Source of the DNA: an uncultured Clostridia bacterium
GTDB taxonomy: Bacteria; Bacillota; Clostridia; Christensenellales; Pumilibacteraceae
Length of the DNA: 34,822 bases
Reading direction: 5' to 3'
Assembly (NCBI GenBank): GCA_947086925.1
Contig: CAMUAL010000019.1
Location: 1-34,822, forward strand
Part shown: piece after piece, positions 17,375 through 25,346 of the stretch
Layout: each line of letters begins with the position of its first letter
Position numbering within the stretch: the first letter of the stretch is position 1
The notes under the pieces: generated by a model
The model's database searches: none
What the model was told of the DNA's origin: nothing
The model's input: only the letters and a program-made list of their open reading frames with translations
Position numbers and translations under genes: made by a program

Positions 17375-18916
17375 ATGAAAAAACAAACCGTTTTAATACT
17401 CGACTTCGGTGGTCAATACAATCAGCTTATAGCTCGGCGAGTGCGCGAGTTGAATGTTTACTGCGAAGTCAAGTCGTATAAAACGCCGTTAAGCGAAATC
17501 CGCGCCATGGAGCCGATAGGAATAATATTCACGGGCGGTCCCAAGTCGGTGTATCTTGCCGATTCACCGAGAATGGACAGCGAGATATTTACGCTCGGTA
17601 TTCCCGTTTTGGGCATATGCTACGGTGCACAGTTTTTGGTGTACGGACTCGGCGGCGAAATAGGAGCGGCAAGCAAAGATTCGGCGGCGGAGTTCGGAAG
17701 AACGGATTGTAATTTCGACACGGCGTCGCCGCTTTTTGACGGCTTAAAGAAAAAATCGGTTGTGTGGATGAGTCACAACGATTACATTAAAAAATTGCCC
17801 GAAGGTTTCCGCTCGGTTGCTCACAGCGAAAAATGCCCTTACGGAGCTATCGAAAACGCAGAGAAAAAGTTTTACGGCACGCAGTTTCACCCCGAGGTGA
17901 ACCACACCGAACAGGGATTCGAAATGTTGCGCAATTTCCTTTTTAAAGTGTGCGGTTGCCGCGGCGATTGGACAATGGAGAACTATGCCGAAACGGCTAC
18001 CCGAGAATTGCGCGAAAAAATAGGGAGCGGCAAAGCCCTTCTTGCTCTGTCGGGCGGGGTGGATAGCTCGGTTGCATGCAAGCTTCTTGCAAACGCAATA
18101 GGCAATCAGCTAACCTGCATATTCGTCGACCACGGACTTATGCGCAAAAACGAAGGCGACGAGGTAGAGGCGGCGTTTGCCGACAGCGGAGTAAACTTCG
18201 TGCGCGTAAACGCGGGCGAACGCTTTTTGAAAAAGCTTGCGGGAGTGAGCGAACCCGAGAAAAAACGCAAGATAATAGGCGAGGAATTTATTCGCGTATT
18301 CGAGGAAGAGGCAAAAAAAATAGGTAAAGTGGATTTTTTGGTACAAGGCACCATTTATCCCGACGTTATCGAGAGCGGGTTGGGCGATGCGGCGGTTATC
18401 AAATCGCACCATAACGTAGGCGGACTTCCCTCATATGTGGATTTTAAGGAAATAGTCGAGCCGCTCCGTCTTTTGTTCAAAGACGAGGTGCGCGCGCTCG
18501 GCACGGCTCTCGGACTCGACGAAAAGCTTGTTTGGCGTCAGCCGTTCCCCGGACCGGGACTCGCGATACGCATAATAGGCGACATAACGCCCGATAAAGT
18601 TAAAATTCTTCAAGACGCCGACGCGATTTTCCGCGAAGAAATCGCCGCGGCAAAATTAGACCGCGCTATCAATCAGTACTTTGCGGTACTTACAAATATG
18701 CGCAGTGTGGGAGTAATGGGCGACGGCAGAACTTACGATTACACCCTTGCGCTTCGCGGTGTTTCAACCACCGACTTTATGACCGCCGATTTTTCGCGCA
18801 TACCGTACGACGTGCTCGAAAAAATTTCCACGCGTATAGTAAACGAAGTTCGGCACATTAACCGCATAGTTTACGACATAACAAGCAAACCCCCAGCAAC
18901 AATCGAGTGGGAGTGA
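17375..18916 (+). CDS. guaA: GMP synthase (glutamine-hydrolysing)
   Basis: A 513-residue enzyme that converts XMP to GMP with ATP and glutamine. The N-terminal class I amidotransferase domain has the nucleophile in GICYGAQF (Cys82) and the His172/Glu174 pair in HPEVNHT. The ATP pyrophosphatase domain has the P-loop LSGGVDSS (about 225-232), and the C-terminal dimerisation/XMP domain ends in the usual KPPATIEWE. Length and motifs are those of a complete enzyme. GAGG lies upstream of the ATG. It is a single-gene unit, divergent from leuA. Confidence 0.98.
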   Translation: MKKQTVLILDFGGQYNQLIARRVRELNVYCEVKSYKTPLSEIRAMEPIGIIFTGGPKSVYLADSPRMDSEIFTLGIPVLGICYGAQFLVYGLGGEIGAASKDSAAEFGRTDCNFDTASPLFDGLKKKSVVWMSHNDYIKKLPEGFRSVAHSEKCPYGAIENAEKKFYGTQFHPEVNHTEQGFEMLRNFLFKVCGCRGDWTMENYAETATRELREKIGSGKALLALSGGVDSSVACKLLANAIGNQLTCIFVDHGLMRKNEGDEVEAAFADSGVNFVRVNAGERFLKKLAGVSEPEKKRKIIGEEFIRVFEEEAKKIGKVDFLVQGTIYPDVIESGLGDAAVIKSHHNVGGLPSYVDFKEIVEPLRLLFKDEVRALGTALGLDEKLVWRQPFPGPGLAIRIIGDITPDKVKILQDADAIFREEIAAAKLDRAINQYFAVLTNMRSVGVMGDGRTYDYTLALRGVSTTDFMTADFSRIPYDVLEKISTRIVNEVRHINRIVYDITSKPPATIEWE

Positions 18917-18935
18917 TTGTATTCATAAAATAGGA

Positions 18936-19274
18936 TTATATACGAACGGCGGTTTCGCCGCGTCTCTTTTTATCGGGGCGCGGCTTTTTGTTTTTTACGA
19001 CTTTTGCGGCGACTTTGCATGCAAGTTTTGCCGCGAGCGAGCGCGATATTAAAAATGCGATAATCTGCGCGCAAACTGCGTAAAAAAAGATTTGCCCGTC
19101 GCATTTGAAATAAATTATAACGGCGTGAAGTGCAACCGAAGCAAACGCAATTATAACGTCGGTTATTACGGTGAATACGATTCCCGACTTGTGTCTGAGC
19201 GGTTTATTGAGTCCTTCCATAAATCCGCAAGCCAAACCCGCGGCGATAAACAGCAAAAATGCGGTAAAAGTCAT
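18936..19274 (-). CDS. yabQ: YabQ-like spore cortex protein
   Basis: A 112-residue membrane protein with about three hydrophobic helices and a basic cytoplasmic tail (KNKKPRPDKKRRG). The pattern of an early glycine-rich helix, a DRH/RHKSG-like turn (KPLRHKSG), VITDVIIAF and GQIFFYAV matches the YabQ family, which is needed for spore cortex formation in Bacillus. The assignment is strengthened by the neighbour: the start codon lies one base after the stop of yabP, the usual partner. There is no clear ribosome binding site, so translation is probably coupled to yabP. No separate promoter or strong terminator is visible. Confidence 0.8.
   Translation of the reverse strand: MTFTAFLLFIAAGLACGFMEGLNKPLRHKSGIVFTVITDVIIAFASVALHAVIIYFKCDGQIFFYAVCAQIIAFLISRSLAAKLACKVAAKVVKNKKPRPDKKRRGETAVRI
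18947..18975 (+). terminator. possible guaA terminator overlapping the 3' end of yabQ
   Basis: CGGCG (18947-18951) pairs with CGCCG (18956-18960) around GTTT, and a T run begins six bases later. The stem is short and the T run is offset, so it is only a moderate candidate; it lies inside the convergent yabQ frame. Confidence 0.35.
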
Positions 19275-19275
19275 T

Positions 19276-19548
19276 TTATTTAAAGATTCGCTTTATAAGC
19301 GGTTGGCGTGCTCCGCTGTATTTAAGCGAATTTATGTTTCCCTCGAATTCGAGCATGCCGCTGTCGGAATCGAACTTTATGATTTTGAGTTTTTCGCCGC
19401 TTACCGTAAGATTGCCGCAGGCGGTAATAAGGTTAAGCGAAGTTTCGCACGATGCGATTACTTTTTCAACGCCCGTAAAAGTGGCGCGTTTGCGGCTGAA
19501 AACGTGAAGTTCCGATACCGCGTTTGTTTTATTTGTCGAATTATCCAT
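19276..19548 (-). CDS. yabP: YabP sporulation protein
   Basis: A 90-residue soluble protein with the YabP/YqfC fold signature: a strand-rich series that includes LHVFSRKRATFTGVEKVIA, then SLNLITACGNLTVSGEKLKII, and a final FEGNINSLKYSG. In Bacillus the family acts in spore coat/cortex assembly. The open frame reaches 19578 through a non-ATG codon, but the ATG at 19548 has AGGTG seven bases upstream and gives the usual family length. It is co-transcribed with yabQ. I could not identify a sporulation-sigma promoter with confidence; sigma-E control is expected from the family only. Confidence 0.85.
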   Translation of the reverse strand: MDNSTNKTNAVSELHVFSRKRATFTGVEKVIASCETSLNLITACGNLTVSGEKLKIIKFDSDSGMLEFEGNINSLKYSGARQPLIKRIFK

Positions 19549-19613
19549 AAAATCACCTCGACAATTTATATGCGGCAAACGTATAATTTAACACGTATAG
19601 CAAATAAAAAAAG

Positions 19614-19642
19614 TTGCTTTTTTTCTATGCTTTTGCTACAAT
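19614..19642 (+). promoter_or_regulatory. sigma-A promoter of tex
   Basis: TTGCTT (19614-19619) and TACAAT (19637-19642) are 17 bp apart in the gap shared with the divergent yabP gene. The leader is about 70 nt. Confidence 0.68.
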
Positions 19643-19718
19643 ATACACAGGCTCGCTTGCGGGCGAATAACGGAAATAGCGGCAATAAACACAACAGCGG
19701 CTATCCGAGAGGTAATAA

Positions 19719-22079
19719 ATGGACATTATTAAAAAGCTCAGTGAAGAATTTACCATGCGTGCGGATTACGCCGCAAACATTGTGACATTGCTCGACGACG
19801 GAAACACAATTCCGTTTATAGCCCGTTACCGCAAAGAAATGCACGGTGCATGCGACGACCAGGTTTTGCGCGAGTTTGCCGACAGACTTACGTATCTTCG
19901 CAATCTCGTAAAGCGTAAGGAAGAAGTGCAGGCGGCAATCGAAGCGCAGGAAAAGTGGACGGACGAACTCAAAGTCGCGCTCGATAACGCGCAGACTCTT
20001 ACCGAGGTGGAGGACATATACCGTCCGTATAAACAAAAGAAAAAAACGCGCGCGTCGGTTGCAATCGAAAAGGGTTTGGAACCGCTTGCCGACGTTATAA
20101 TGGCTCAGGAAATAACCGAAGGCGAAGTGCTTGACGTGTGCGCGCCTTACGTAAACGAAGAAAAGGGAGTCGCTACACCGCAGGAAGCTTTGCAAGGCGC
20201 AAAGGATATTATTGCCGAGCGTATATCGGACGATGCGAATATCCGCAAAACCTTGCGTGCGCTTATGTACGAAATCGCCACTCTCGACGCCAAGCTCGAC
20301 CCCAAAGACCCCGACAATGCCAAAAAGGCGACGTATGAAATGTATGCCGAATTTTCCGAAAAGATTTCTGCTATTCCGAGTCACAGGATTCTTGCCGTTA
20401 ATCGCGGCGAAACCGACGAATGTTTAAAGGTTTCGCTTAAAGCCGACTCGGAAACCGCTTTGAACAAGATTAAAGCATATTACAAAAAAGAGAGCATATT
20501 TTCCGCTGTTATGGACGAAGTTATCGCCGACAGTTACGAACGTCTTATTTTCCCGTCTATCGAACGCGAAGTAAGAGGAGAGCTTACCGAAAAGGCTGAC
20601 GAGCAGGCAATAAAAATGTTCGAGCAGAATTTAAAGCCTCTGCTTTTACAACCGCCGCTTAAAGGCAAAGTTATTTTGGGACTCGACCCCGCATACCGCA
20701 CGGGTTGCAAAATCGCCGTAATCGACGAGAGCGGCAACGTGCTCGACCATACCGTTATTTATCCCACACCTCCGCAGAAAAAGACTGAGGAAGCAAAAGC
20801 GGTTTTATTAAAGCTTATAGATAAGCACAAAGTAGACGTTATAAGCATAGGCAACGGTACGGCAAGCAAAGAGAGCGAGATTTTCGTAGCCGATATGCTG
20901 AAAGAATGCACGCGTCCCGTAAGCTACGCCGTAGTAAACGAGGCGGGAGCAAGCGTATACTCGGCAAGCAAGCTCGGTGCGGAGGAGTTCCCCGACCTTA
21001 CTGTTGAATACCGCAGTGCGATTTCGATTGCGCGCAGACTGTTAGACCCGCTTGCGGAGCTTATAAAAATAGACGTAAAGAGCATAGGCGTAGGGCAGTA
21101 TCAGCACGATATGCCGCAGAAACGGCTCACCGAGGTTCTTACGGGCGTAGTAGAGGACTGCGTAAACAGCGTAGGCGTAGACCTTAATACGGCGTCGTAC
21201 AGCTTGCTTTCGTTTGTGTCGGGACTCAATACATCGATAGCGAAAAACATAGTCAAGTACCGCGAGAAAAATCCGTTCAAAACGCGCGAGCAGTTGCGTG
21301 AAGTGCCCAAACTCGGACCCAAGGCGTTCGAGCAGTGCGCGGGCTTTTTGCGAATCACCGACGGCGAAAACGTGCTGGATAACACCGCCGTTCATCCCGA
21401 GGCATACGAGGCAACCGAAAAGCTTTTGGCTAAGTACGGCAAAACCGACGCCGACGTCAAAAACGGAAATCTCGAAGATATAAAGAACAAAGTAAACGCC
21501 GAGGGCGTTAAAAAGGTAGCCGAAGAATTAAACGTGGGCGAGCCTACTCTAAACGACGTTTTGGAAGAAATAATAAAGCCGGGGCGCGATATACGCGACA
21601 CTTTGCCGCCCCCGTTACTGCGTGCCGACCTTATGGACATAAGCGACTTGAAAGAGGGAATGGAACTTACGGGTACGGTTCGCAACGTAATCGACTTCGG
21701 TGCATTTGTCGATATAGGCGTGCACCACGACGGGCTCGTGCATATATCGGAAATTTCCGACCGCTATATCAAGCATCCGAGCGAGGCTCTTAAAGTGGGC
21801 GACGTTGTGCGAGTGCGCGTTATTGGCGTAGACCCCGTTAAAAAGAGAATCAATCTCAGCATGAAAGACCCCAACGCTCCGAAAGCGGTAAAAGAGAAAA
21901 CGGAACAGCGTCCGCGCGACAACCGCCGCAATAACGGCAATAACAACCGCGGCAACAACGGACGCGACAATCGCCGCAACAACTTCGACGGAAATAACAA
22001 CAATAACCGTCCGCCGCATCGGGAACGCAGTTTGGACGACATGCTCAAAGCGTTGCAGAACAAATTTTCCAAAAAGTAA
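19719..22079 (+). CDS. tex: Tex-family RNA-binding transcription accessory protein
   Basis: A 786-residue protein of the Tex/YqgF-S1 family, which binds nucleic acid and is linked to transcription and RNA turnover. Visible parts are the N-terminal helical region with NTIPFIARYRKE, the YqgF/RNase H-like domain starting at ILGLDPAYRTGCKIAVID, the helix-hairpin-helix region (SVGVDLNTASYSLLSFVSG and KNPFKTREQL) and an S1 domain at about 646-717 (GTVRNVIDFGAFVDIGVHHDG). An Arg/Asn-rich tail of about 40 residues follows, probably a disordered RNA-binding extension, before a short amphipathic end. GAGAGGT precedes the ATG. It interrupts the gene order expected between the yabPQ and divIC groups. Confidence 0.95.
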   Translation: MDIIKKLSEEFTMRADYAANIVTLLDDGNTIPFIARYRKEMHGACDDQVLREFADRLTYLRNLVKRKEEVQAAIEAQEKWTDELKVALDNAQTLTEVEDIYRPYKQKKKTRASVAIEKGLEPLADVIMAQEITEGEVLDVCAPYVNEEKGVATPQEALQGAKDIIAERISDDANIRKTLRALMYEIATLDAKLDPKDPDNAKKATYEMYAEFSEKISAIPSHRILAVNRGETDECLKVSLKADSETALNKIKAYYKKESIFSAVMDEVIADSYERLIFPSIEREVRGELTEKADEQAIKMFEQNLKPLLLQPPLKGKVILGLDPAYRTGCKIAVIDESGNVLDHTVIYPTPPQKKTEEAKAVLLKLIDKHKVDVISIGNGTASKESEIFVADMLKECTRPVSYAVVNEAGASVYSASKLGAEEFPDLTVEYRSAISIARRLLDPLAELIKIDVKSIGVGQYQHDMPQKRLTEVLTGVVEDCVNSVGVDLNTASYSLLSFVSGLNTSIAKNIVKYREKNPFKTREQLREVPKLGPKAFEQCAGFLRITDGENVLDNTAVHPEAYEATEKLLAKYGKTDADVKNGNLEDIKNKVNAEGVKKVAEELNVGEPTLNDVLEEIIKPGRDIRDTLPPPLLRADLMDISDLKEGMELTGTVRNVIDFGAFVDIGVHHDGLVHISEISDRYIKHPSEALKVGDVVRVRVIGVDPVKKRINLSMKDPNAPKAVKEKTEQRPRDNRRNNGNNNRGNNGRDNRRNNFDGNNNNNRPPHRERSLDDMLKALQNKFSKK

Positions 22080-22120
22080 AATAATAACGCTTTTTTATCG
22101 AAAAAAGCTTAGCAAAAACG

Positions 22121-22180
22121 ATAAGGGCGGGAACACAAGGTAAAAGGCCTCTCCGCTACGGTCGAGGTGACATATCCGCC
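22121..22180 (+). ncRNA. candidate structured RNA or tex 3' UTR element
   Basis: Between tex and the strong terminator lies a segment that can close on itself: GGCGG (22126-22130) with CCGCC (22176-22180), an inner CCTC/GAGG helix (22148-22151 with 22164-22167) and a small CCG-CTA-CGG hairpin (22153-22161). A separate perfect hairpin GCTTTTTT/AAAAAAGC (22089-22108) precedes it. No reading frame uses it. I compared it by eye with common riboswitch, SRP, 6S and glmS cores and saw no match. It may be a small RNA ending at the 22181-22227 terminator, or simply untranslated tail. No clear promoter of its own was seen. Confidence 0.35.
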
Positions 22181-22227
22181 TAAAACAAAACTCCCGAAAC
22201 GGTAAAAATTTCGGGAGTTTTGTTTTA
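22181..22227. terminator. strong bidirectional terminator between tex and the small basic gene
   Basis: A perfect 19-bp stem (22181-22199 with 22209-22227) closes a nine-base loop; the GC core CTCCCG/CGGGAG is flanked by A and T runs, so it serves transcripts from both sides. Confidence 0.9.
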
Positions 22228-22248
22228 GGATACTTTGTCTTAACTTAT

Positions 22249-22452
22249 TCAGTTGCGGGCAGTAGTACCCTTGGCTTTTGCCGACGCGGTGCTTTTACCG
22301 CACTTTTTCGAGCAGCAGCTTTGGGTAGATTTACCCTGAGCGGATTTTGCGGTCGCTTTGTTCTGCGTGCTCTTTGTCGCCTTGTTGGCGGTCTTGTTTT
22401 GAGCCTTGCTCTGAGCGGATTTGCTCTGCGTCTTGTTTTGCGTAGTAGCCAT
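22249..22452 (-). CDS. small basic low-complexity protein, unknown function
   Basis: Sixty-seven residues made almost only of Lys, Ser, Thr, Gln, Ala and Asn, with imperfect repeats of QNKT, QSKAQNK and KSAQ, and a cysteine group CCSKKCGKS near residue 46. The DNA shows the repeat too: CTGAGCGGATTT occurs twice (22336 and 22411). AAGGAG lies nine bases before the ATG, and the strong shared terminator follows the stop, so it looks like a real gene. It has no membrane segment and no recognisable domain. Basic composition suggests nucleic-acid or polyanion binding, which is only inference. Confidence 0.6.
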   Translation of the reverse strand: MATTQNKTQSKSAQSKAQNKTANKATKSTQNKATAKSAQGKSTQSCCSKKCGKSTASAKAKGTTARN

Positions 22453-22528
22453 TTTGCATTTCTCCTTGGTAACGAGTTGCGTTACAGTAGTATTATTTAT
22501 CGGCGCAATGCAAAATATTCGTACATTT

Positions 22529-23416
22529 TTATAATTTTTCGCTATTTTTTCGTATGCCCGATTTAAGCATGTAATAGCCTTCTATGTTGTCGCGCTCCGA
22601 AACGGTAAATTCGTTTAAGCCCGACAGCTTTAATATTTTAATTGCCGCAAGCGCGCCGTAGCCTATTATTTTTGCGCGCGAATCCGTAAGCGAAGGGTAG
22701 GCGATTTGCAGATTTTCGCCGCCGAAAAAGCGGTCGGCGATTTTACGTAAAAATTCCGCGGTAACCGTGCTTGCGTGCACTTTAAAGGGGTCGTACTTTT
22801 CGGGACAGACCGACATTGCGCCGAGTGCCGTTGCAGTGCCGCCTATGCCTATTGCTTTATTTGTTTTGGGCAGCTTGTCGGGCAGACGGTCGGCAATGAG
22901 TTTTTCGGCTTTTTCGCGCGAGCCGCCCGCGCCGTCGCGCAGTCGCACGCAGCCGATAGGCGAGCTTTTTTCGAATATTATTTTTCCGTTTTCGCCGCAA
23001 ATAATTTCACTGCTTGCGCCGCCTATGTCGAATACCGTTACGGGAGATTTCGTGTCCGATACTGCGCCCGCAAAACCGATTTGAGCTTCGGACGCGCCGT
23101 CTATGACGTCTACGGCGATTCCCGTTCGCTCGTATACGAGTTTTACGAACTCACTGCCGTTGCTTGCGGCTCGTACCGCCTCGGTTGCGAAAACGTAAAT
23201 TTCATCTGCTTTTTCACGCTTTGCATTTTCGCAGAACTCCGCAATCGCATCCGCCGTGCGCTCCATTGCGGCGTCGGATAATTTTCCCGAAAAAAACAGC
23301 CCGTCCGCAAGGACGGTGCCGTTCAATTTTTTGGTTGCTATAACGGTATCGGGTGTAATTACTGCATAACGCACCGAGTTGCTTCCGACGTCTATAACCG
23401 CGCATTTCATATTCAT
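22529..23416 (-). CDS. Ppx/GppA-family phosphatase, short form
   Basis: A 295-residue member of the exopolyphosphatase/guanosine pentaphosphate phosphatase family, with the actin-like ATPase fold. The first phosphate loop is VIDVGSNSVRYAV (about 7-19) and the second is VFDIGGASSEI (about 127-137), with GIGGTATALGA further on. It ends after the two core domains and lacks the C-terminal HD domain of longer Ppx proteins, as in many Firmicutes. The start overlaps the divIC stop as ATGA, so the two genes are translationally coupled. Likely roles are polyphosphate or pppGpp hydrolysis; which one is not decidable here. Confidence 0.92.
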   Translation of the reverse strand: MNMKCAVIDVGSNSVRYAVITPDTVIATKKLNGTVLADGLFFSGKLSDAAMERTADAIAEFCENAKREKADEIYVFATEAVRAASNGSEFVKLVYERTGIAVDVIDGASEAQIGFAGAVSDTKSPVTVFDIGGASSEIICGENGKIIFEKSSPIGCVRLRDGAGGSREKAEKLIADRLPDKLPKTNKAIGIGGTATALGAMSVCPEKYDPFKVHASTVTAEFLRKIADRFFGGENLQIAYPSLTDSRAKIIGYGALAAIKILKLSGLNEFTVSERDNIEGYYMLKSGIRKNSEKL

Positions 23417-23700
23417 TTACCCACAAAAGTTATTTCGTCTTTGCCCTTCATGTTAAGATATTCGCGGGCAATCATTTCAATGTATTCGTCGCTTTGGTAA
23501 TATTCGCGGTCGAACTTACCTTGCTCTATCAGAGTATTAAGCTCTTTAAGCTGCTGTTCCAAACCGTTGCGTCTGCGCGTTGCCGACGATAAGCTTACAA
23601 TGCTTATTATAAGCGAAATAACGAGCAGAACGGCAAAAGCGACGCATGCCGCCACTATTATGGTTTTCACTCTTTCGTTGTTTTGTGTGCGAACTTGCAT
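23413..23700 (-). CDS. divIC: DivIC/FtsB-type septum formation initiator
   Basis: A 95-residue single-pass protein of the division machinery. A short cytoplasmic N-terminus is followed by one membrane helix (about 13-36), then a coiled coil (about 40-60, RRNGLEQQLKELNTLIEQG) and the conserved end YIEMIAREYLNMKGKDEITFVG. In Firmicutes DivIC pairs with FtsL and DivIB at the septum. AGAGGTG lies eight bases before the ATG. It overlaps the downstream ppx/gppA gene by four bases. The usual upstream neighbours yabP and yabQ are 3.9 kb away, on the other side of tex. Confidence 0.92.
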   Translation of the reverse strand: MQVRTQNNERVKTIIVAACVAFAVLLVISLIISIVSLSSATRRRNGLEQQLKELNTLIEQGKFDREYYQSDEYIEMIAREYLNMKGKDEITFVGK

Positions 23701-23734
23701 TGCCGTAACACCTCTGTTAAAATTCTACCGTTAA

Positions 23735-23763
23735 ATTATATCACTAATATTTTATTTACGCAA
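23735..23763 (-). promoter_or_regulatory. sigma-A promoter of divIC-ppx/gppA
   Basis: On the minus strand TTGCGT (23758-23763) and TATAAT (23735-23740) are 17 bp apart, with a TG one base before the -10 box. Confidence 0.75.
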
Positions 23764-23805
23764 CTACTTTGCGGAATTTGTATTTTATGTCGGGCTTGTG
23801 TTTAA

Positions 23806-23835
23806 TTGACAATAGCCGAGCGGTTGTTATATAAT
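23806..23835 (+). promoter_or_regulatory. sigma-A promoter of fabV/TER
   Basis: TTGACA (23806-23811) and TATAAT (23830-23835), both full consensus, are 18 bp apart. The leader is about 33 nt. Confidence 0.85.
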
Positions 23836-23874
23836 CGAATGGTAAAAGCCATATGGCATAAGGAGTATTAAGTT

Positions 23875-25038
23875 ATGGTTATCGAGCCGAAAGTAAGAGG
23901 TTTTATCTGCACGACAGCGCACCCCGAGGGTTGCCGTAAGTCGGTTGAAAATCAAATAGAAGTTGCCGAAAAGTATGCGGGAAAGATAAACGCGGGTAAG
24001 CGCGTGCTTGTTATAGGCGGAAGTACGGGCTACGGTCTTGCTTCGCGAATCGCGCTTGCGTTCGGCGGCGGAGCGGCAACGCTTAACGTGATGTTCGAGC
24101 GTCCCGCGGCGGGGGTGAGAACCGCAACCGCAGGTTGGTACAACACCGCGGCAATGGAAGACATTGCCCGCCAAAAGGGGCTTTATGCAAAGAGCATTAA
24201 CGGCGACGCTTTTTCCGACGAAATAAAACAGCGCACCGTTGAGGCAATAAAGCGCGATTTGAAAACGGTTGATGCGGTTGTGTATTCGCTTGCCGCGCCG
24301 CGCCGCACTTTGCCCGACGGCACGGTTGCAAACTCGGTTTTAAAAACCGTGGGCGAGAGCTTTACAAACAAAACGATTGATTTGCGCACGGGCGAGGTCG
24401 GGGAAGTTACGATAAATCCCGCAACAAAAGAAGAAATCGACGCAACCGTAAAAGTTATGGGCGGCGAAGATTGGGCGGCGTGGATTGACGTTTTAAAAGC
24501 GGCGGGAGTGTTGGAAGATAACGCAATAACGCTTGCATATTCGTATATAGGACCCGAGCTTACGCACCCCATTTATATGAACGGCACGATAGGCATGGCA
24601 AAGCGCGACCTTTATTACACCGCTAAGGCAATAAGCAAAAAGCACTCGATTAACGCACGCGTGTCGGTAAACAAAGCACTCGTTACGCAGTCGAGTTCGG
24701 CTATCCCCGTTGTGCCGCTTTACATTTCGCTGTTGTATAAGTATATGAAAGAAGCGGGGACGCATGAAGGGTGCATAGAGCAGATGTGCCGCCTGTTTGC
24801 CGATAAGCTCGATAATTACGACGACGAAGGTTATATACGTCTTGACGATTACGAAATGAACCCGAAAATTCAGAAAGAGGTAGCTAAGGCGTGGAAGTCC
24901 GTTAACACGGACAATCTTGTTAAGTACGCCGACCTTGACGGATATTGGGACGACTTTTACAAAATGTTCGGCTTTAAGCATGCGGATGTAGACTATGCCG
25001 CCGACGTGAACGCCGAAGTGGACATAGAAGAAGCATAA
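23875..25038 (+). CDS. fabV: trans-2-enoyl-CoA reductase / enoyl-ACP reductase FabV
   Basis: A 387-residue NADH-dependent reductase of the TER/FabV family, which reduces crotonyl-CoA to butyryl-CoA or enoyl-ACP to acyl-ACP. The dinucleotide loop is GGSTGYG (48-54), the family stretch VVYSLAAPRR is present, and the active-site pair Tyr-x8-Lys reads as Tyr234 and Lys243 in YMNGTIGMAK. The length is normal. AAGGAG lies upstream of the ATG. In an anaerobic Clostridia a butyrate-forming or fatty-acid role are both possible; no crotonase, thiolase or fab gene adjoins it, so context does not decide. Confidence 0.96.
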   Translation: MVIEPKVRGFICTTAHPEGCRKSVENQIEVAEKYAGKINAGKRVLVIGGSTGYGLASRIALAFGGGAATLNVMFERPAAGVRTATAGWYNTAAMEDIARQKGLYAKSINGDAFSDEIKQRTVEAIKRDLKTVDAVVYSLAAPRRTLPDGTVANSVLKTVGESFTNKTIDLRTGEVGEVTINPATKEEIDATVKVMGGEDWAAWIDVLKAAGVLEDNAITLAYSYIGPELTHPIYMNGTIGMAKRDLYYTAKAISKKHSINARVSVNKALVTQSSSAIPVVPLYISLLYKYMKEAGTHEGCIEQMCRLFADKLDNYDDEGYIRLDDYEMNPKIQKEVAKAWKSVNTDNLVKYADLDGYWDDFYKMFGFKHADVDYAADVNAEVDIEEA

Positions 25039-25056
25039 AGGTCTTTAAACGAAAAT

Positions 25057-25093
25057 AAAAGGGTCTGTCGGTAAAGCGGGCAGACTCTTTTTT
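25057..25093 (+). terminator. intrinsic terminator of fabV/TER
   Basis: AAAAGGGTCTGTC (25057-25069) pairs with GGGCAGACTCTTTT with G-U pairs, followed by a T run that ends at 25093. Confidence 0.85.
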
Positions 25094-25104
25094 AGTTGTG
25101 TTAT

Positions 25105-25296
25105 TTATAATATGTTTTTTCCTATTTCGTTTTCGTCTATGTTCGGGTTTACGTAACGCTTTTTGTTGTCTTTGTTGCGGTAAATTATCGCATGTTGCGG
25201 GCATCTGTGAAAACAGCCGAGGCACGCAACACACTTATCCGAAAAAACGATTTTGCCGTCGATTACCGCAGATATGCGCCTGTCGGCGCTTTTCAA
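25105..25296 (-). pseudogene. remnant of the C-terminal part of an EFR1-type ferredoxin/iron-sulfur flavoprotein
   Basis: The 63-residue frame keeps one complete [4Fe-4S] motif, CVACLGCFHRCP, followed by HAIIYRNKDNKKRYVNPNI, which is the usual ending of EFR1-family proteins (flavodoxin domain plus two ferredoxin clusters). The first cluster and the flavodoxin domain are missing. The stretch upstream in the same frame is open to just inside the ECF gene but contains no ATG and no cysteine cluster (AAALAKNAI occurs where the first cluster would end). There is no ribosome binding site before the TTG at 25296. It is most easily read as a 5'-truncated relic; a short ferredoxin with an unusual start is the alternative. 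Confidence 0.5.
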
Positions 25297-25346
25297 TATC
25301 GCGTTTTTGGCAAGTGCGGCGGCGTTTGTTTTATTGTTTTGTTTTA

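Noticed and set aside
19549..19613. Sigma-E type promoter before yabP
   Set aside because: Several TATA-like boxes exist on the minus strand but none had both boxes and correct spacing by eye.
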